Below are positions 1 to 11,054 of a DNA stretch of 64,000 nucleotides, piece by piece. The DNA is from AC-37 sp036389295. GTDB lineage: Bacteria; Actinomycetota; Thermoleophilia; Solirubrobacterales; Thermoleophilaceae. The position numbers and the translations under genes were made by a program. Within the stretch, counting starts at the first letter, position 1; each line of letters starts with the position of its first letter. The notes under the pieces are model-generated. The model was given only the letters and a program-made list of their open reading frames with translations, did no database searches and was not told the DNA's origin. The stretch spans positions 1-64,000 of the forward strand of contig DASVQB010000004.1 in the NCBI GenBank assembly GCA_036389295.1, in the 5' to 3' direction.

Positions 1-2134
<2,134 letters not shown>

Positions 2135-2142
<8 letters not shown>

Positions 2143-3580
2143 GATCGGCGGCTTCCTGAAGATCCACCGGGTGGGCTACGGCAAGCGCCCGGTCGAGGAG
2201 CGGGTCGCGGACTTCCAGGAGTTCGTGGTGCCGCTGCCGGTCGCGGACCTGCGCTCGCAGGGCGCCCGCTGCATGGACTGCGGGATCCCGTTCTGCCACT
2301 CGGGCTGCCCGCTCGGCAACCTGATCCCGGACTGGAACGACCTCGTCTACCGCGACCGCTGGCACGACGCGATCGACGCCCTCCACGCCACCAACAACTT
2401 CCCCGAGTTCACGGGCCGGATCTGCCCGGCGCCGTGCGAGGCCGCCTGCGTCCTCGACATCAACGACGACGCGGTCACGATCAAGCAGATCGAGCAGGCG
2501 ATCGTCGACCGCGCGTTCGCCGAGGGCTGGGTCAAGCCGGAGCCGCCGTCGTTCCGCACCGGCCGGACCGTCGCCGTCGTGGGCTCGGGCCCCGCCGGGC
2601 TCGCCGCGGCCGCCGAGCTGAACAAGATGGGCCACGCGGTCACGCTGTTCGAGCGAAACGACCGGATCGGCGGGCTGCTGCGCTACGGCGTGCCGGACTT
2701 CAAGCTCGAGAAGTGGATCGTGCAGCGGCGCGTGGACATCCTCGCGGCCGAGGGCGTCGAGATGCGGACCGGCGTGAACGTGGGCGTCGACGTGACCGGC
2801 GAGGAGCTGCGCGACCGGTACGACGCGGTCGTGGTCGCGATCGGCTCGACGATCCCGCGCGACCTCCCGGTGCCGGGCCGCGATCTCGACGGCGTGCACT
2901 TCGCGATGGAGTACCTGGAGCAGCGCAACCGGTTCGTGGCCGGCGACCGGCCCGCCGAGCGGCCGATCTCGGCGGCCGGCAAGCACGTCGTGATCATCGG
3001 CGGCGGCGACACCGGCGCCGACTGCCTGGGCAACTCGCACCGCGAGCGGCCCGCCAGCATCACGCAGTTCGAGCTGCTGCCGGAGCCGCCGCCCGAGCGC
3101 CCCGACGACCGCACGCCGTGGCCGCAGTGGCCGCTGATCCTGCGCACGTCCGCGGCGCACGAGGAGGGCGGCGAGAGGCGCTGGAGCGTGATGACCACCC
3201 ACTTCACCGGCGAGGACGGCCGCGTGAAGGAGCTGCACGGCCACGAGGTCGGGCCGCCGCCCGGCTTCGACAAGATCGAGGGCAGCGAGTTCACGCTCCC
3301 CGCCGACCTGGTGCTGCTCGCGATGGGGTTCCTCCATCCCCAGCACGAGGGGCTGCTCGAGCAGCTCGGCGTCGAGCTCGACGGCCGCGGCAACGTGGCC
3401 GACGAGGACTTCGGCACCTCGGTCCCGAGCGTCTTCGCCTGCGGCGACGCCCGGCGCGGCCAGTCGCTGATCGTCTGGGCGATCGCCGAGGGCCGCCAGG
3501 CCGCCCGCTCGGCCGACCGCTTCCTGACCGGCCTGGGCGACGAGTCGGGCGAGCCCGAGCTCGCCGCCGCCGGGGCATAG
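2135..3580 (+). CDS. gltD: Glutamate synthase small subunit (NADPH, FAD, 4Fe-4S)
   Basis: 481 residues, the usual length. The N-terminus carries the cysteine motifs CMDCGIPFCHSGCP and CPAPCEAAC that hold two [4Fe-4S] clusters. They are followed by an FAD-binding GXGXXG (VVGSGPAGLAAAAEL, about residue 150) and a second dinucleotide fold (VVIIGGGDTGADC, about 289). It passes electrons from NAD(P)H to GltB. The start is GTG at 2135, inside the end of gltB, with a strong ribosome binding site (GAGGAGG, about 2113-2122) within the gltB coding sequence. This implies translational coupling. Confidence 0.96.
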
Positions 3581-3591
3581 CCGAGGAGGGC

Positions 3592-4371
3592 GTCAACCCC
3601 GTCGCCCGCGCCGGCTTCGGCCGCGGCGCCGAGGCCTACGACCGCGCGCGGCCCGGGTGGCCGGCCGAGGCGGCGCTCGCGGCGCTCGAGCGGTTCGGCG
3701 TCGAGGCGGCCGGCGCGCGGGTGGTCGACCTCGCCGCGGGCACGGGTCGCCTCACGCGCGTGCTGGCCTCGCTCGGCTGCGACGTCGCGGCGGTCGAGCC
3801 GGTCGACGAGATGCGCGCGCTCGTCCGTAGCGCGTCGGAGGTCGTGGCGGGGACCGCCGAGTCGATCCCGCTGCCCGACGCGAGCCGCGACGCCGTGTTC
3901 GTCGCCGAGGCGTTCCACTGGTTCGACGCCCCCGCGGCGCTGCCCGAGATCGCCCGGGTCCTGCGCCCGGGCGGCGGCATGGCGCTGATGTGGAACGTCG
4001 GGGTGAAGGTGGGCGAGCGGGAGGCGTGGCGGGACGAGGTCGTCGAGCTGGTCGCCGACGTCTACTGCCACCCGCAGGGCCGCTCGGTGCCCGCGGCCAC
4101 GGGCAACGTCGCGCGCGAGGACGACGACTGGCGACAGGGTCCCGGCTGGGAGCTGTTCGAGCCGCTGACCGAGCTCGCCTTCGAGCACTCGCAGACGCTC
4201 ACCGCCGAGGACTACGTCGTCCTGGTCAGCTCGTGGTCGTTCGTGTCGGTCCTCGACGACGGCCCGCGGGCGGAGCTGCTGGACGGCGTACGCGCGGTGC
4301 TCGAGCGCCACGGCGTCGAGAGCTTCGAGCAGCGCTGGCGGACCGATCTCTACCTGACGAGGAGGCTCTGA
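3592..4371 (+). CDS. SAM-dependent methyltransferase, class I (start codon uncertain)
   Basis: The protein has a Rossmann methyltransferase fold: motif I VVDLAAGTGRLTRVL, an acidic ribose contact (VEPVDEM), and AEAFHWFD followed by RVLRPGG, as in the Methyltransf_11/UbiE-like group. The substrate is unknown. The conserved N-terminal segment (FGRGAEAYDRARPGWP) must be translated, yet no in-frame ATG, GTG or TTG lies between it and the interior of gltD. The only options near the Shine-Dalgarno-like GAGGAGG at 3583-3589 are GTC codons (3592, 3601) or ATA (3577). The 5' end given is therefore a guess. The stop overlaps the cupin start (TGATG). Confidence 0.72.
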   Translation, partial: VNPVARAGFGRGAEAYDRARPGWPAEAALAALERFGVEAAGARVVDLAAGTGRLTRVLASLGCDVAAVEPVDEMRALVRSASEVVAGTAESIPLPDASRDAVFVAEAFHWFDAPAALPEIARVLRPGGGMALMWNVGVKVGEREAWRDEVVELVADVYCHPQGRSVPAATGNVAREDDDWRQGPGWELFEPLTELAFEHSQTLTAEDYVVLVSSWSFVSVLDDGPRAELLDGVRAVLERHGVESFEQRWRTDLYLTRRL

Positions 4372-4718
4372 TGGCAACCGTCACGTCGTTCGACGAGCTC
4401 GACGGCCACGAGGCCGTCCGGCGCTTCGAGGGCCGCGACCACGGCTCGAGCGTCTCCGGCTTCCTGGTGCTCGCGGCGCCGCCCGGCAGCGGGCCCGTGC
4501 TCCACCGCCACCCCTACGACGAGACGTTCTTCGTCCTGGAGGGCCGGGCGACGTTCACGGTCGACGGCGAGACGGTCGAGGCGAGCGCCGGCCGGATGCT
4601 CGTGGCGCCCGCGAACGCGCCGCACAGGTTCGTCAACTCCGGCGACGGCCCGCTGAGGATGGTGACCGTCCACGCGAGCGACCACATCGAGCAGGAGGAC
4701 CTGGACGAGGCCGGCTAG
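4371..4718 (+). CDS. Cupin-domain protein
   Basis: 115 residues forming one cupin_2 barrel. The metal-site residues are visible in HRHPYDETFFVLEG (two His and a Glu) and the later APHRF histidine. Single-cupin proteins of this size have varied roles (small-molecule enzymes or sensors), so the substrate cannot be named. The ATG at 4371 overlaps the methyltransferase stop (TGATG), and GAGGAGG-like sequence (4359-4366) lies just upstream, so the two are translationally coupled. They may act in one pathway, but this is only inferred. Confidence 0.85.
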   Translation: MATVTSFDELDGHEAVRRFEGRDHGSSVSGFLVLAAPPGSGPVLHRHPYDETFFVLEGRATFTVDGETVEASAGRMLVAPANAPHRFVNSGDGPLRMVTVHASDHIEQEDLDEAG

Positions 4719-4721
4719 GCT
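4716..4721 (+). promoter_or_regulatory. Candidate -10 box of a leaderless promoter; shares the cupin stop codon
   Basis: TAGGCT lies exactly 7 bases before the ATG at 4729. Its first three bases are the TAG stop of the cupin gene. No Shine-Dalgarno sequence fits between, so initiation at the ATG itself is inferred. Confidence 0.5.
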
Positions 4722-4728
4722 CCGCGCC

Positions 4729-4998
4729 ATGTGCCGAAACATCAGAACGCTCTACAACTTCGACCCGCCCGCCACCGACGAGGAGATCCGCGCCTCCGCG
4801 GTCCAGTACGTGAGGAAGGTCAGCGGGTTCAACAAGCCGTCCGCCGCCAACGCCGAGGCGTTCGAGCGGGCGATCGACGCGGTCGCCGCCGTCACGACCG
4901 AGCTCCTGGGCGAGCTGACCACCAGCGCGCCGCCCAAGAACCGCGAGGACGAGGCCGCGAAGGCCCGAGCCCGCTGGGAGCAGCGCCAGGCCGCATGA
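4729..4998 (+). CDS. DUF2277 family protein
   Basis: 89 residues. The opening MCRNIRTLYNFDPPAT and the helical core (SGFNKPSAANAEAFERAI) are the signature of the DUF2277 family, small conserved cytoplasmic proteins of unknown function common in Actinobacteria and Proteobacteria. No catalytic motif is visible apart from the conserved N-terminal Cys-Arg-Asn. Translation appears leaderless (TAGGCT box at 4716). The stop overlaps the next gene's ATG (ATGA), so it is probably co-translated with the alcohol dehydrogenase. Confidence 0.88.
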   Translation: MCRNIRTLYNFDPPATDEEIRASAVQYVRKVSGFNKPSAANAEAFERAIDAVAAVTTELLGELTTSAPPKNREDEAAKARARWEQRQAA

Positions 4999-6101
4999 GG
5001 ATCCGCGCGGCTGTCCTCGAGGAGTTCGGGCAGCCGCTGAACGTCGCGGAGGTGGACCTGGCCGAGCCGTCCGAGGGCGAGGTGCTCGTGCGCCTCGTCG
5101 CCTGCGGCGTCTGCCACACGGACATGTACACGGCGTCGGGCGTCGACCCGTCCGGCTACGCGCCGACCGTGCTCGGCCACGAGGGCGGCGGGGTGGTCGA
5201 GGCCGTGGGCCCGGGCGTGACCTCGCTCGCGGCCGGCGACCACGTGGTCACGCTGTTCTCGCCCCAGTGCCGCGAGTGCGTGAACTGCCGCAGCGGCAAG
5301 ACCAACATCTGCACGGCGATCCGCGACGAGCAGAACGCCGGCCACCTCCCGGACGGCACGACCCGGCTCTCGCGCGACGGCGAGCCGATCCGCCACTTCA
5401 TGGGCACCTCGACGTTCGCGGAGTACACGGTCATGCCGGAGATCGCGCTGGCGAAGGTCTCGCCGGAGGCGCCGCTCGACCGGGCGTGCCTGTTCGCCTG
5501 CGGGCTCTCGACGGGGCTGGGGGCTGCGATGTACAAGGCGGAGGTCGAGGCCGGCTCGACGTGCGTGGTCTTCGGGGCCGGGATGGTCGGGCTCGGCGCG
5601 GTGGTCGGCTGCCGGCTCCAGGGCGCGGAGCGGATCGTCGCGATCGACCTCTCCGAGGACCGCCTCGCGATGGCGCGCGAGCACGGCGCGACCGACGCCT
5701 GGACGGCCGGGCCGGACTCGGTCGAGCGAGTGCTGGAGGAGACCGGCGGCCTCGGCGCCGACTACACCTTCGAGGCGACCGGGCTCGTTGACGTCATGCG
5801 GCAGGCCGTCGAGGCGGCGCGGATGGGATGGGGGCTGTGCACGGTCGCCGGCGTGGCCGGCCGCGGCGAGACGCTCGACGTCGTCCCGCGCCTCCTGATA
5901 ACCGGCCGCCGGATCTGCGGCGCCTCGTTCGGCGGCGTGAAGGGCCGCGACCAGGTGCCCGAGCTCGTCGACCGCTACCTGGCCGGCGACATCGACGTCG
6001 ACTCCTTCATCTCCCACCGCCTGACCCTGGACGAGGTGAACCGCGGCTTCGAGCTGATGGAGGCCCAGGACGGCATCCGCAGCGTGATCGGGTTCGAGTA
6101 G
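4995..6101 (+). CDS. Zinc alcohol dehydrogenase, class III / S-(hydroxymethyl)thiol dehydrogenase-like
   Basis: 368 residues, standard for the medium-chain family. The catalytic zinc site is CGVCHTD plus GHEGGG. The four structural-zinc cysteines are in CRECVNCRSGKTNIC, and the NAD fold is VFGAGMVGLGAVVG. The segment DEQNAGHLPDGTTRLS followed by HFMGTSTFAEYTV is characteristic of class III enzymes (FrmA/AdhC), which oxidise formaldehyde-thiol adducts, so formaldehyde detoxification is the likeliest role. In Actinobacteria the thiol would probably be mycothiol, but the sequence does not settle this. The start overlaps the DUF2277 stop (ATGA). Confidence 0.88.
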   Translation: MRIRAAVLEEFGQPLNVAEVDLAEPSEGEVLVRLVACGVCHTDMYTASGVDPSGYAPTVLGHEGGGVVEAVGPGVTSLAAGDHVVTLFSPQCRECVNCRSGKTNICTAIRDEQNAGHLPDGTTRLSRDGEPIRHFMGTSTFAEYTVMPEIALAKVSPEAPLDRACLFACGLSTGLGAAMYKAEVEAGSTCVVFGAGMVGLGAVVGCRLQGAERIVAIDLSEDRLAMAREHGATDAWTAGPDSVERVLEETGGLGADYTFEATGLVDVMRQAVEAARMGWGLCTVAGVAGRGETLDVVPRLLITGRRICGASFGGVKGRDQVPELVDRYLAGDIDVDSFISHRLTLDEVNRGFELMEAQDGIRSVIGFE

Positions 6102-6263
6102 GCCCGTGCGCGTTCCGTAACACTCGGTTCGCCCCGGCCGCCGGGCCCCTTGCCACCGCGAGCGGACCCTAAGTGACACGGTGCAAATTACGGGCCGAGA
6201 AGCGAGTGACGAAAGTGAGACGAACGTGACGGGACCGTTACGGCCCCGCCGCAGGGCCGCCGC

Positions 6264-7769
6264 CTACAGCCGCGCCAGCACCTCGGCCGCCGCTCGCTCG
6301 CCCGACCGCACCGCGCCGTCGATGTAGCCCGCCCACAGGGTGGAGGTCTCCGTTCCGGCCCAGTGGATGCGGCCGACCGGCTCGCGGATCGCCGGGCCGT
6401 AGTCGAGCAGCGCCCCCGGCGTCAGGTTACCGCCGTAGCAGCCGCCCGACCAGAGCTCGTCCTGCCAGACGTGCTCGATGTAGCGGGTGGGCGAGAGCGC
6501 CCGGTCGCCGAAGTAGGTCGCGAAGTTCCGCAGCACTGCCGCCCGCCGCTCGGCGGGCGACTTCGGTCCCCAGACGCGCGCGGCCTGCCCCTCGATGAAC
6601 CCGAGCATCACACCGGGTGAGCCGTCGGGCGGCGTGTTGTCGAACGTGATCCGGACCGGGGTCGAGTCGCTCACGACCTGGCCGGTCAGCCCGTCGTCGC
6701 GCCAGAACGGCCTGTCGTACACCGCCTCGCACTTGACCACCGAGCCCATCGGCCAGTTCTGGGTCAGCCGGTCGCGGAGCGCGGGCAGCTCCGGCTGCCA
6801 GCGGATCCGCCTGCACAGCGTCGGCGGGATGGCGACGACGACCCGCTTGGCGGAGACCGCGACCCGGTCGGACTCGACCGTCACGCCGCGCGAGGACTGC
6901 GCGATCCGCCGCACCGGCGAGTCGAGCACGACCCGCCGCCCGAGCTGCCTCGCCACCCGCTGCGCCACGAGCTGCGTCCCGCCGACGCAGCGGCTGTCCT
7001 GCGCGCCGTCGGCGGTGTTGATCAGCCGGTTGAAGTCGCCCGGCGTGTCCTCGTTGCCGGCGGCCGCCGTGTAGAAGAGGAGCCACAGCAGCGAGATGTC
7101 GCGCGGCTCGGCGGCGAACACGGCCTCGACGCCGACGTCCAGCAGGAACCTGCCGCTCGGACCGGGCGCGTTGCCGGCGACGAACGTCTCGACGGTCTGC
7201 GAGTCCCACTCGACCGCCTGGGCGGCCTCCCACGGCGCCTCGCGCGGCACACGCGAGGCCATGTCGTTCCACATCGCGATCGCGGCGCCGGCCTGCGGGG
7301 CGCCCTCCGCGTCCGGCGGGATCGGCCCGAGGGGGCCGGTCGAGTCGAACCGGCTGGCCGACCCGTTGCGGTAGTAGAGGTTCTGGCCCGAGTTGTAGGT
7401 CTTGTAGGTGGCGACGCCGGTCGCCTTGCACAGGGCGAGGATGCGGTCCTGCGTCGGGCCGACCCACTGGCCGCCGACCTCGATCACCTTGCCGCCGCCG
7501 AGCGACGCGTTCAGCGTCCGCCCGCCGACGCGCTTGCGCGCCTCGAGCACCACGACCGACCGGCCCGCGCGCACGAGGTCGTGGGCGGCGGACAGCCCGG
7601 CGAACCCGGCCCCGACGACGACGACGTCCGCCTTCCTGCGCGCCGTCCTCCGCGCCGCCGCGCTCGCCCGCCGCGGGAGCGCCGCCCCGGCCGCGCCCGC
7701 CGCCGCGCCGGCGACGGCCGTCCGGCGCGTGACCCCGCGTCGCCGGGCGCGCTCAGGGGCCAAGCTCAA
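6264..7769 (-). CDS. Flavin-containing amine oxidase, exported (Tat-type signal)
   Basis: 501 residues. After a twin-arginine-type leader (VTRRTAVAG, then an Ala-rich stretch) comes an FAD-binding VVVVGAGFAGLSAAHDL with the conserved ARKRVGGRT. The C-terminal flavin site includes SGGCYGG and HWAGTETSTLWAGYIDGA, as in monoamine oxidases, where that Cys can bind FAD covalently. The family converts amines to aldehydes with release of ammonia and peroxide; the substrate is unknown. The TTG start at 7769 lies 17 bases inside the upstream amidase gene, so the two form one unit. Confidence 0.88.
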   Translation of the reverse strand: MSLAPERARRRGVTRRTAVAGAAAGAAGAALPRRASAAARRTARRKADVVVVGAGFAGLSAAHDLVRAGRSVVVLEARKRVGGRTLNASLGGGKVIEVGGQWVGPTQDRILALCKATGVATYKTYNSGQNLYYRNGSASRFDSTGPLGPIPPDAEGAPQAGAAIAMWNDMASRVPREAPWEAAQAVEWDSQTVETFVAGNAPGPSGRFLLDVGVEAVFAAEPRDISLLWLLFYTAAAGNEDTPGDFNRLINTADGAQDSRCVGGTQLVAQRVARQLGRRVVLDSPVRRIAQSSRGVTVESDRVAVSAKRVVVAIPPTLCRRIRWQPELPALRDRLTQNWPMGSVVKCEAVYDRPFWRDDGLTGQVVSDSTPVRITFDNTPPDGSPGVMLGFIEGQAARVWGPKSPAERRAAVLRNFATYFGDRALSPTRYIEHVWQDELWSGGCYGGNLTPGALLDYGPAIREPVGRIHWAGTETSTLWAGYIDGAVRSGERAAAEVLARL

Positions 7770-10119
7770 CCGCCTGCTGCCAGGTGCCGCGGTCGAAGAA
7801 CGGGATGTCCGGGAAGCTCGCCGCGCCCTGGGCGCCGGTGTTGTACATGAGGCGGTCGGAGCGCCACTTCGCCGGGTCGCCCGACCCGAACTTCGCCTGG
7901 AGCGCGCCGAACGCGAGCTTCGCCGCCTGCCGCCAGCCGCGCGCGCTCAGGGTCCGCAGCCCGAAGACCTTCACGGGGGAGAGCTCCATCAGGTGCGACC
8001 CGCCCGGGCTCGTCCCAGCGAACCCGAGCGTCTTCGAGTCGTACTTCCCGAGCGCGACCTTGAGCATCGCGTCGCCGAACGCCTGCCAGGCGGCCACCCC
8101 CGGGTCGGTCTTCCCGTCCGCGCCGACCGCGTGGTACGAGCCGTTCCAGGCGAGGATCGTCTCCAGCACCGTCGAGGCCGGCGCGGTCGCGCCGCGGAGC
8201 GCGCGCCGCAGCGGTCCCGCCGCCACCGGCCGCTGCTGCGCCGTGGTGCCGGTGATCTTGTCGACCCCCGCCGTACGCGCGAAGCCGCCGCCCCCCTCGT
8301 AGGCGCGCTGGACCGCCCGGCTCAGGAGCTTCGAGCGGTGGTACGGCCCGTTGATCCGCTCGCGCGCGGGTATGTCGCCCTGCGTCCACCCGGCCGAGGG
8401 GACGTTGTTCCAGTTGAACAGGAAGCCCTGCTTCGGGTCGATCGCGTGAGGCCGCTGGCTCACCTTCAGGAGGCCGCGCCACTCGGCCTCGCCGGTGCCC
8501 GGGAACGGCAGGCGCTCGTCCCAGGTGCGCGGCTTGACCGGCAGGAGCCCCGGGTGCCAGTAGCCGATGTGGCCCTGGTCGTCGGCCGCCATCAGGTTCT
8601 CGTTCCAGGTGACCTTCGCCATCGCCCTGTCGACCTCCGCCACGCTGCCGGCCTCCGACACCTCGGTCAGGCCGACGATCGTCTGGAGGTCGCGCATCCA
8701 GATCGCGTAGCGGCGGGCGAACGCGACGCCGTCGGCGCGGCCCTGGACCGGTCCGTGCACGGTGCGGCAGAGCCGGCGGGTGTCCGTGCCGGACGACGGC
8801 GGGTTGGAGGGGTCGGGGTCGAGCAGGTCGGAGGGCGGGGTGCGGTAGTCGAAGCGCTCGTCGCGGCACTCCATCCTCCGCTCCCGGCCCTTGAACAGGT
8901 AGGTCTCCGCACCGCCCGCGCCGGTCTTCTCCACGTACAGGTCGTCCTCGTCGGTGAGCCCGCTGGTGAACCCCCACGCGACGTGCTCGTTGTGCCCCAG
9001 GCCGACGAGGGGCACGCCGGGCGCGGTGACGCCGCGCACGTCGTAGCCGGGCCCGTGCACCTCGAGCTCGACGAACAGCTCCGGGATCTGGAAGCCGAGC
9101 TGAGGGCCGTTGAACAGCGTGGCGCCGCCGCCGGAGCTGCGGACCGCCCACATGTTCGAGCCGCGGCGGCCGAGCTGCCCGATCCCCGGCAGCGACGCCG
9201 CCTGCGTGCCGCCGACGTCCTCCTCCTTCGGCATCGGCACCGTCTTCAGGAACTTCTGCGAGCGGCGGAAGCCCTCGCGCTCCTGCGCCCGCGTCCGGCC
9301 GGGCTGGGCGGGGAACGAGCCCTCGGAGGCCGGCACGCTCGGGACCTGCCCCTTGGTGCGGATCGGCAGCAGCGCGTCGAACAGCTTCGGTCCGAACGCG
9401 TTCAGCGCCCGCCAGTTGTTCAGCTCCTCGCCGTCGTCGCTCGGCACGGTGCGCGCGAGGAAGATGCTGATCGCGACCGAGTCGCGGATCGTCCAGTCGC
9501 CGAGCGAGGCGCCGACCGCCGCGAACTCCGCCGGCAGCTTGCTCGGGTCGGTGCGGACCTCGGCGATCCAGGCGTTCACCCCGTCGACGTAGCTCCTGTA
9601 GCGCGCCTGGATGCGCTCCGGCAGCGCGGCGAACTGGGCGTCGAGCTCGGCCGGCGTGTAGAAGTCGCGGCGGACCTGCACGTCGCTCGTCACGTACGAC
9701 TTCCCGAGGATCTCCGCGAGGTGGCCCTGGGTGGCCCGCTTGAACAGCTCGAGCTGGAACAGCCGGTCCTGGGCGATGGCGTAGCCGGCGCCGAACCACG
9801 CCCCGTCGTCGGAGTCGGACGCGATCTCCGGCACGCCGAACGCGTCGCGCTTGATCGTGGTCCCCGCGCGCGGGGTCTCGGTCGAGACCGCCGCCGGGTG
9901 GAACCCGAACGGCTTGAAGCGGAAGCCCAGGAAGAGGTCGGTCTGGTCGGTCAGGTGCGGCGAGCCGGTGCCGTCCGGCAGCCCGGTGAGCGTCACGTGA
10001 CCGCTCTGGCCCGGCGGCAGCACGTCGCCGGCCTCGCGCACGCCCGCGACGGCGGTCCCCGCCAGCGCGAGCGCCAGCGTCGCCCCCGTCAGCGCCCCGA
10101 CCACTGGCCCCCCTCTCAC
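7753..10119 (-). CDS. Penicillin acylase-family N-terminal nucleophile amidohydrolase, secreted
   Basis: 788 residues, matching the precursor size of the family. A signal peptide (about residues 1-26) precedes the alpha chain. The beta chain should begin at Ser321 in RRGSNMWAV, the nucleophile freed by self-cleavage. LGHNEHVAWGFT and NWNNVPSAGW are typical beta-chain motifs. These enzymes hydrolyse side-chain amides (penicillins, acyl-homoserine lactones, other N-acyl compounds), and this one's substrate is unknown. The GTG start lies 7 bases after a TAGGAT box (10127-10132, minus strand), so it is probably leaderless. It overlaps the amine oxidase downstream, a pairing that could release and then oxidise an amine. 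Confidence 0.93.
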   Translation of the reverse strand: MRGGPVVGALTGATLALALAGTAVAGVREAGDVLPPGQSGHVTLTGLPDGTGSPHLTDQTDLFLGFRFKPFGFHPAAVSTETPRAGTTIKRDAFGVPEIASDSDDGAWFGAGYAIAQDRLFQLELFKRATQGHLAEILGKSYVTSDVQVRRDFYTPAELDAQFAALPERIQARYRSYVDGVNAWIAEVRTDPSKLPAEFAAVGASLGDWTIRDSVAISIFLARTVPSDDGEELNNWRALNAFGPKLFDALLPIRTKGQVPSVPASEGSFPAQPGRTRAQEREGFRRSQKFLKTVPMPKEEDVGGTQAASLPGIGQLGRRGSNMWAVRSSGGGATLFNGPQLGFQIPELFVELEVHGPGYDVRGVTAPGVPLVGLGHNEHVAWGFTSGLTDEDDLYVEKTGAGGAETYLFKGRERRMECRDERFDYRTPPSDLLDPDPSNPPSSGTDTRRLCRTVHGPVQGRADGVAFARRYAIWMRDLQTIVGLTEVSEAGSVAEVDRAMAKVTWNENLMAADDQGHIGYWHPGLLPVKPRTWDERLPFPGTGEAEWRGLLKVSQRPHAIDPKQGFLFNWNNVPSAGWTQGDIPARERINGPYHRSKLLSRAVQRAYEGGGGFARTAGVDKITGTTAQQRPVAAGPLRRALRGATAPASTVLETILAWNGSYHAVGADGKTDPGVAAWQAFGDAMLKVALGKYDSKTLGFAGTSPGGSHLMELSPVKVFGLRTLSARGWRQAAKLAFGALQAKFGSGDPAKWRSDRLMYNTGAQGAASFPDIPFFDRGTWQQAVELGP

Positions 10120-10181
10120 GGTCGCGATCCTAGCGGCGACCCGGCGAGCGCGCGCCGTCCGCCGCCGCGATCATTCGCGGC

Positions 10182-10994
10182 GTGGAGCGCCCGTTCGACC
10201 GCCACGTGAGCCGCGCCGAGGTCGAGCGCGTCGGTCCGGACGGGCGCCGCCGCGAGCGCGACGAGCTGGCCGTCGAGGAGCCGCTCGAGATCCGGGTCGA
10301 CGGCGAGCCGCTCGCCGTCACGATGCGCACGCCGGGGGAGGACGAGGCGCTGGCGGTCGGGTTCCTCGCCGGCGAGGGGCTCGTCGCCGGGCGCGGCGAC
10401 GTCGCGTCCGCGGGGCCCCCGGAGGACCTCGCCGCGAACGTCGTCGAGGTCCGCACGCGGGCGGGCCTTCGGCGCGACCCGGCCGGCGAGCGCCGCTTCC
10501 ACCTCACCTCGTCGTGCGGGGTGTGCGGGAAGGGGGCGCTGGAGACGGTCCGCCTCGTCGCGCCGCCGCCCGCGCCCGCGGCCCCTCCGATCGACCGCGA
10601 CCTGGTGCTGCGGGCGCCCTCGGAGGCGCGCCGGATGCAGCGGTCGTTCGAGCGGACCGGCGGCCTTCACGCGACCGCCGTGTTCGAGGCGTCCGGCGAG
10701 CTGCTCTCGCTGCACGAGGACGTCGGCCGGCACAACGCGATGGACAAGGCGCTCGGCGAGCTGCTCCTGGCGGGCCGGTACCCGCCGACCGGCGCGATCG
10801 CGTGCCTGAGCGGCCGGGCGTCGTTCGAGCTCGTCCAGAAGGCGGCGCTCGCGCGGCTCGCGGCGGTCGTCGCCGTGGGCGCGCCGTCGAGCCTCGCGGT
10901 CGACCTCGCGCGCGAGCACGGGATCCTCCTGTGCGGGTTCGTCCGCGACGGGTCGTTCAACGTCTACGCGGGCGCCGAGCGGCTGGGCGGCTGA
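10182..10994 (+). CDS. fdhD: Formate dehydrogenase accessory sulfurtransferase FdhD
   Basis: 270 residues, the usual length. The essential CxxC sulfur-relay pair is in TSSCGVCGKG (about residues 111-115). The family motifs MRTPGEDEALAVGFLAGEG, VGRHNAMDKALG and CLSGRASFELVQKA are all intact. FdhD passes sulfur from a cysteine desulfurase to the molybdenum cofactor of formate dehydrogenase. No formate dehydrogenase gene is in this window, so the partner lies elsewhere. The GTG start at 10182 has no clear ribosome binding site. The gene is divergent from the acylase. Confidence 0.95.
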   Translation: MERPFDRHVSRAEVERVGPDGRRRERDELAVEEPLEIRVDGEPLAVTMRTPGEDEALAVGFLAGEGLVAGRGDVASAGPPEDLAANVVEVRTRAGLRRDPAGERRFHLTSSCGVCGKGALETVRLVAPPPAPAAPPIDRDLVLRAPSEARRMQRSFERTGGLHATAVFEASGELLSLHEDVGRHNAMDKALGELLLAGRYPPTGAIACLSGRASFELVQKAALARLAAVVAVGAPSSLAVDLAREHGILLCGFVRDGSFNVYAGAERLGG

Positions 10995-11054
10995 GCGGAG
11001 CGGCCGGCGCCCGACCCGGCCGTCCGCCGGCGCCGCGGGCGTATTCTCCAAGTG

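Noticed and set aside
7408..10209. Long plus-strand frame opposite the amidase and amine oxidase
   Set aside because: Antisense to motif-bearing genes with signal peptides; composition is biased.
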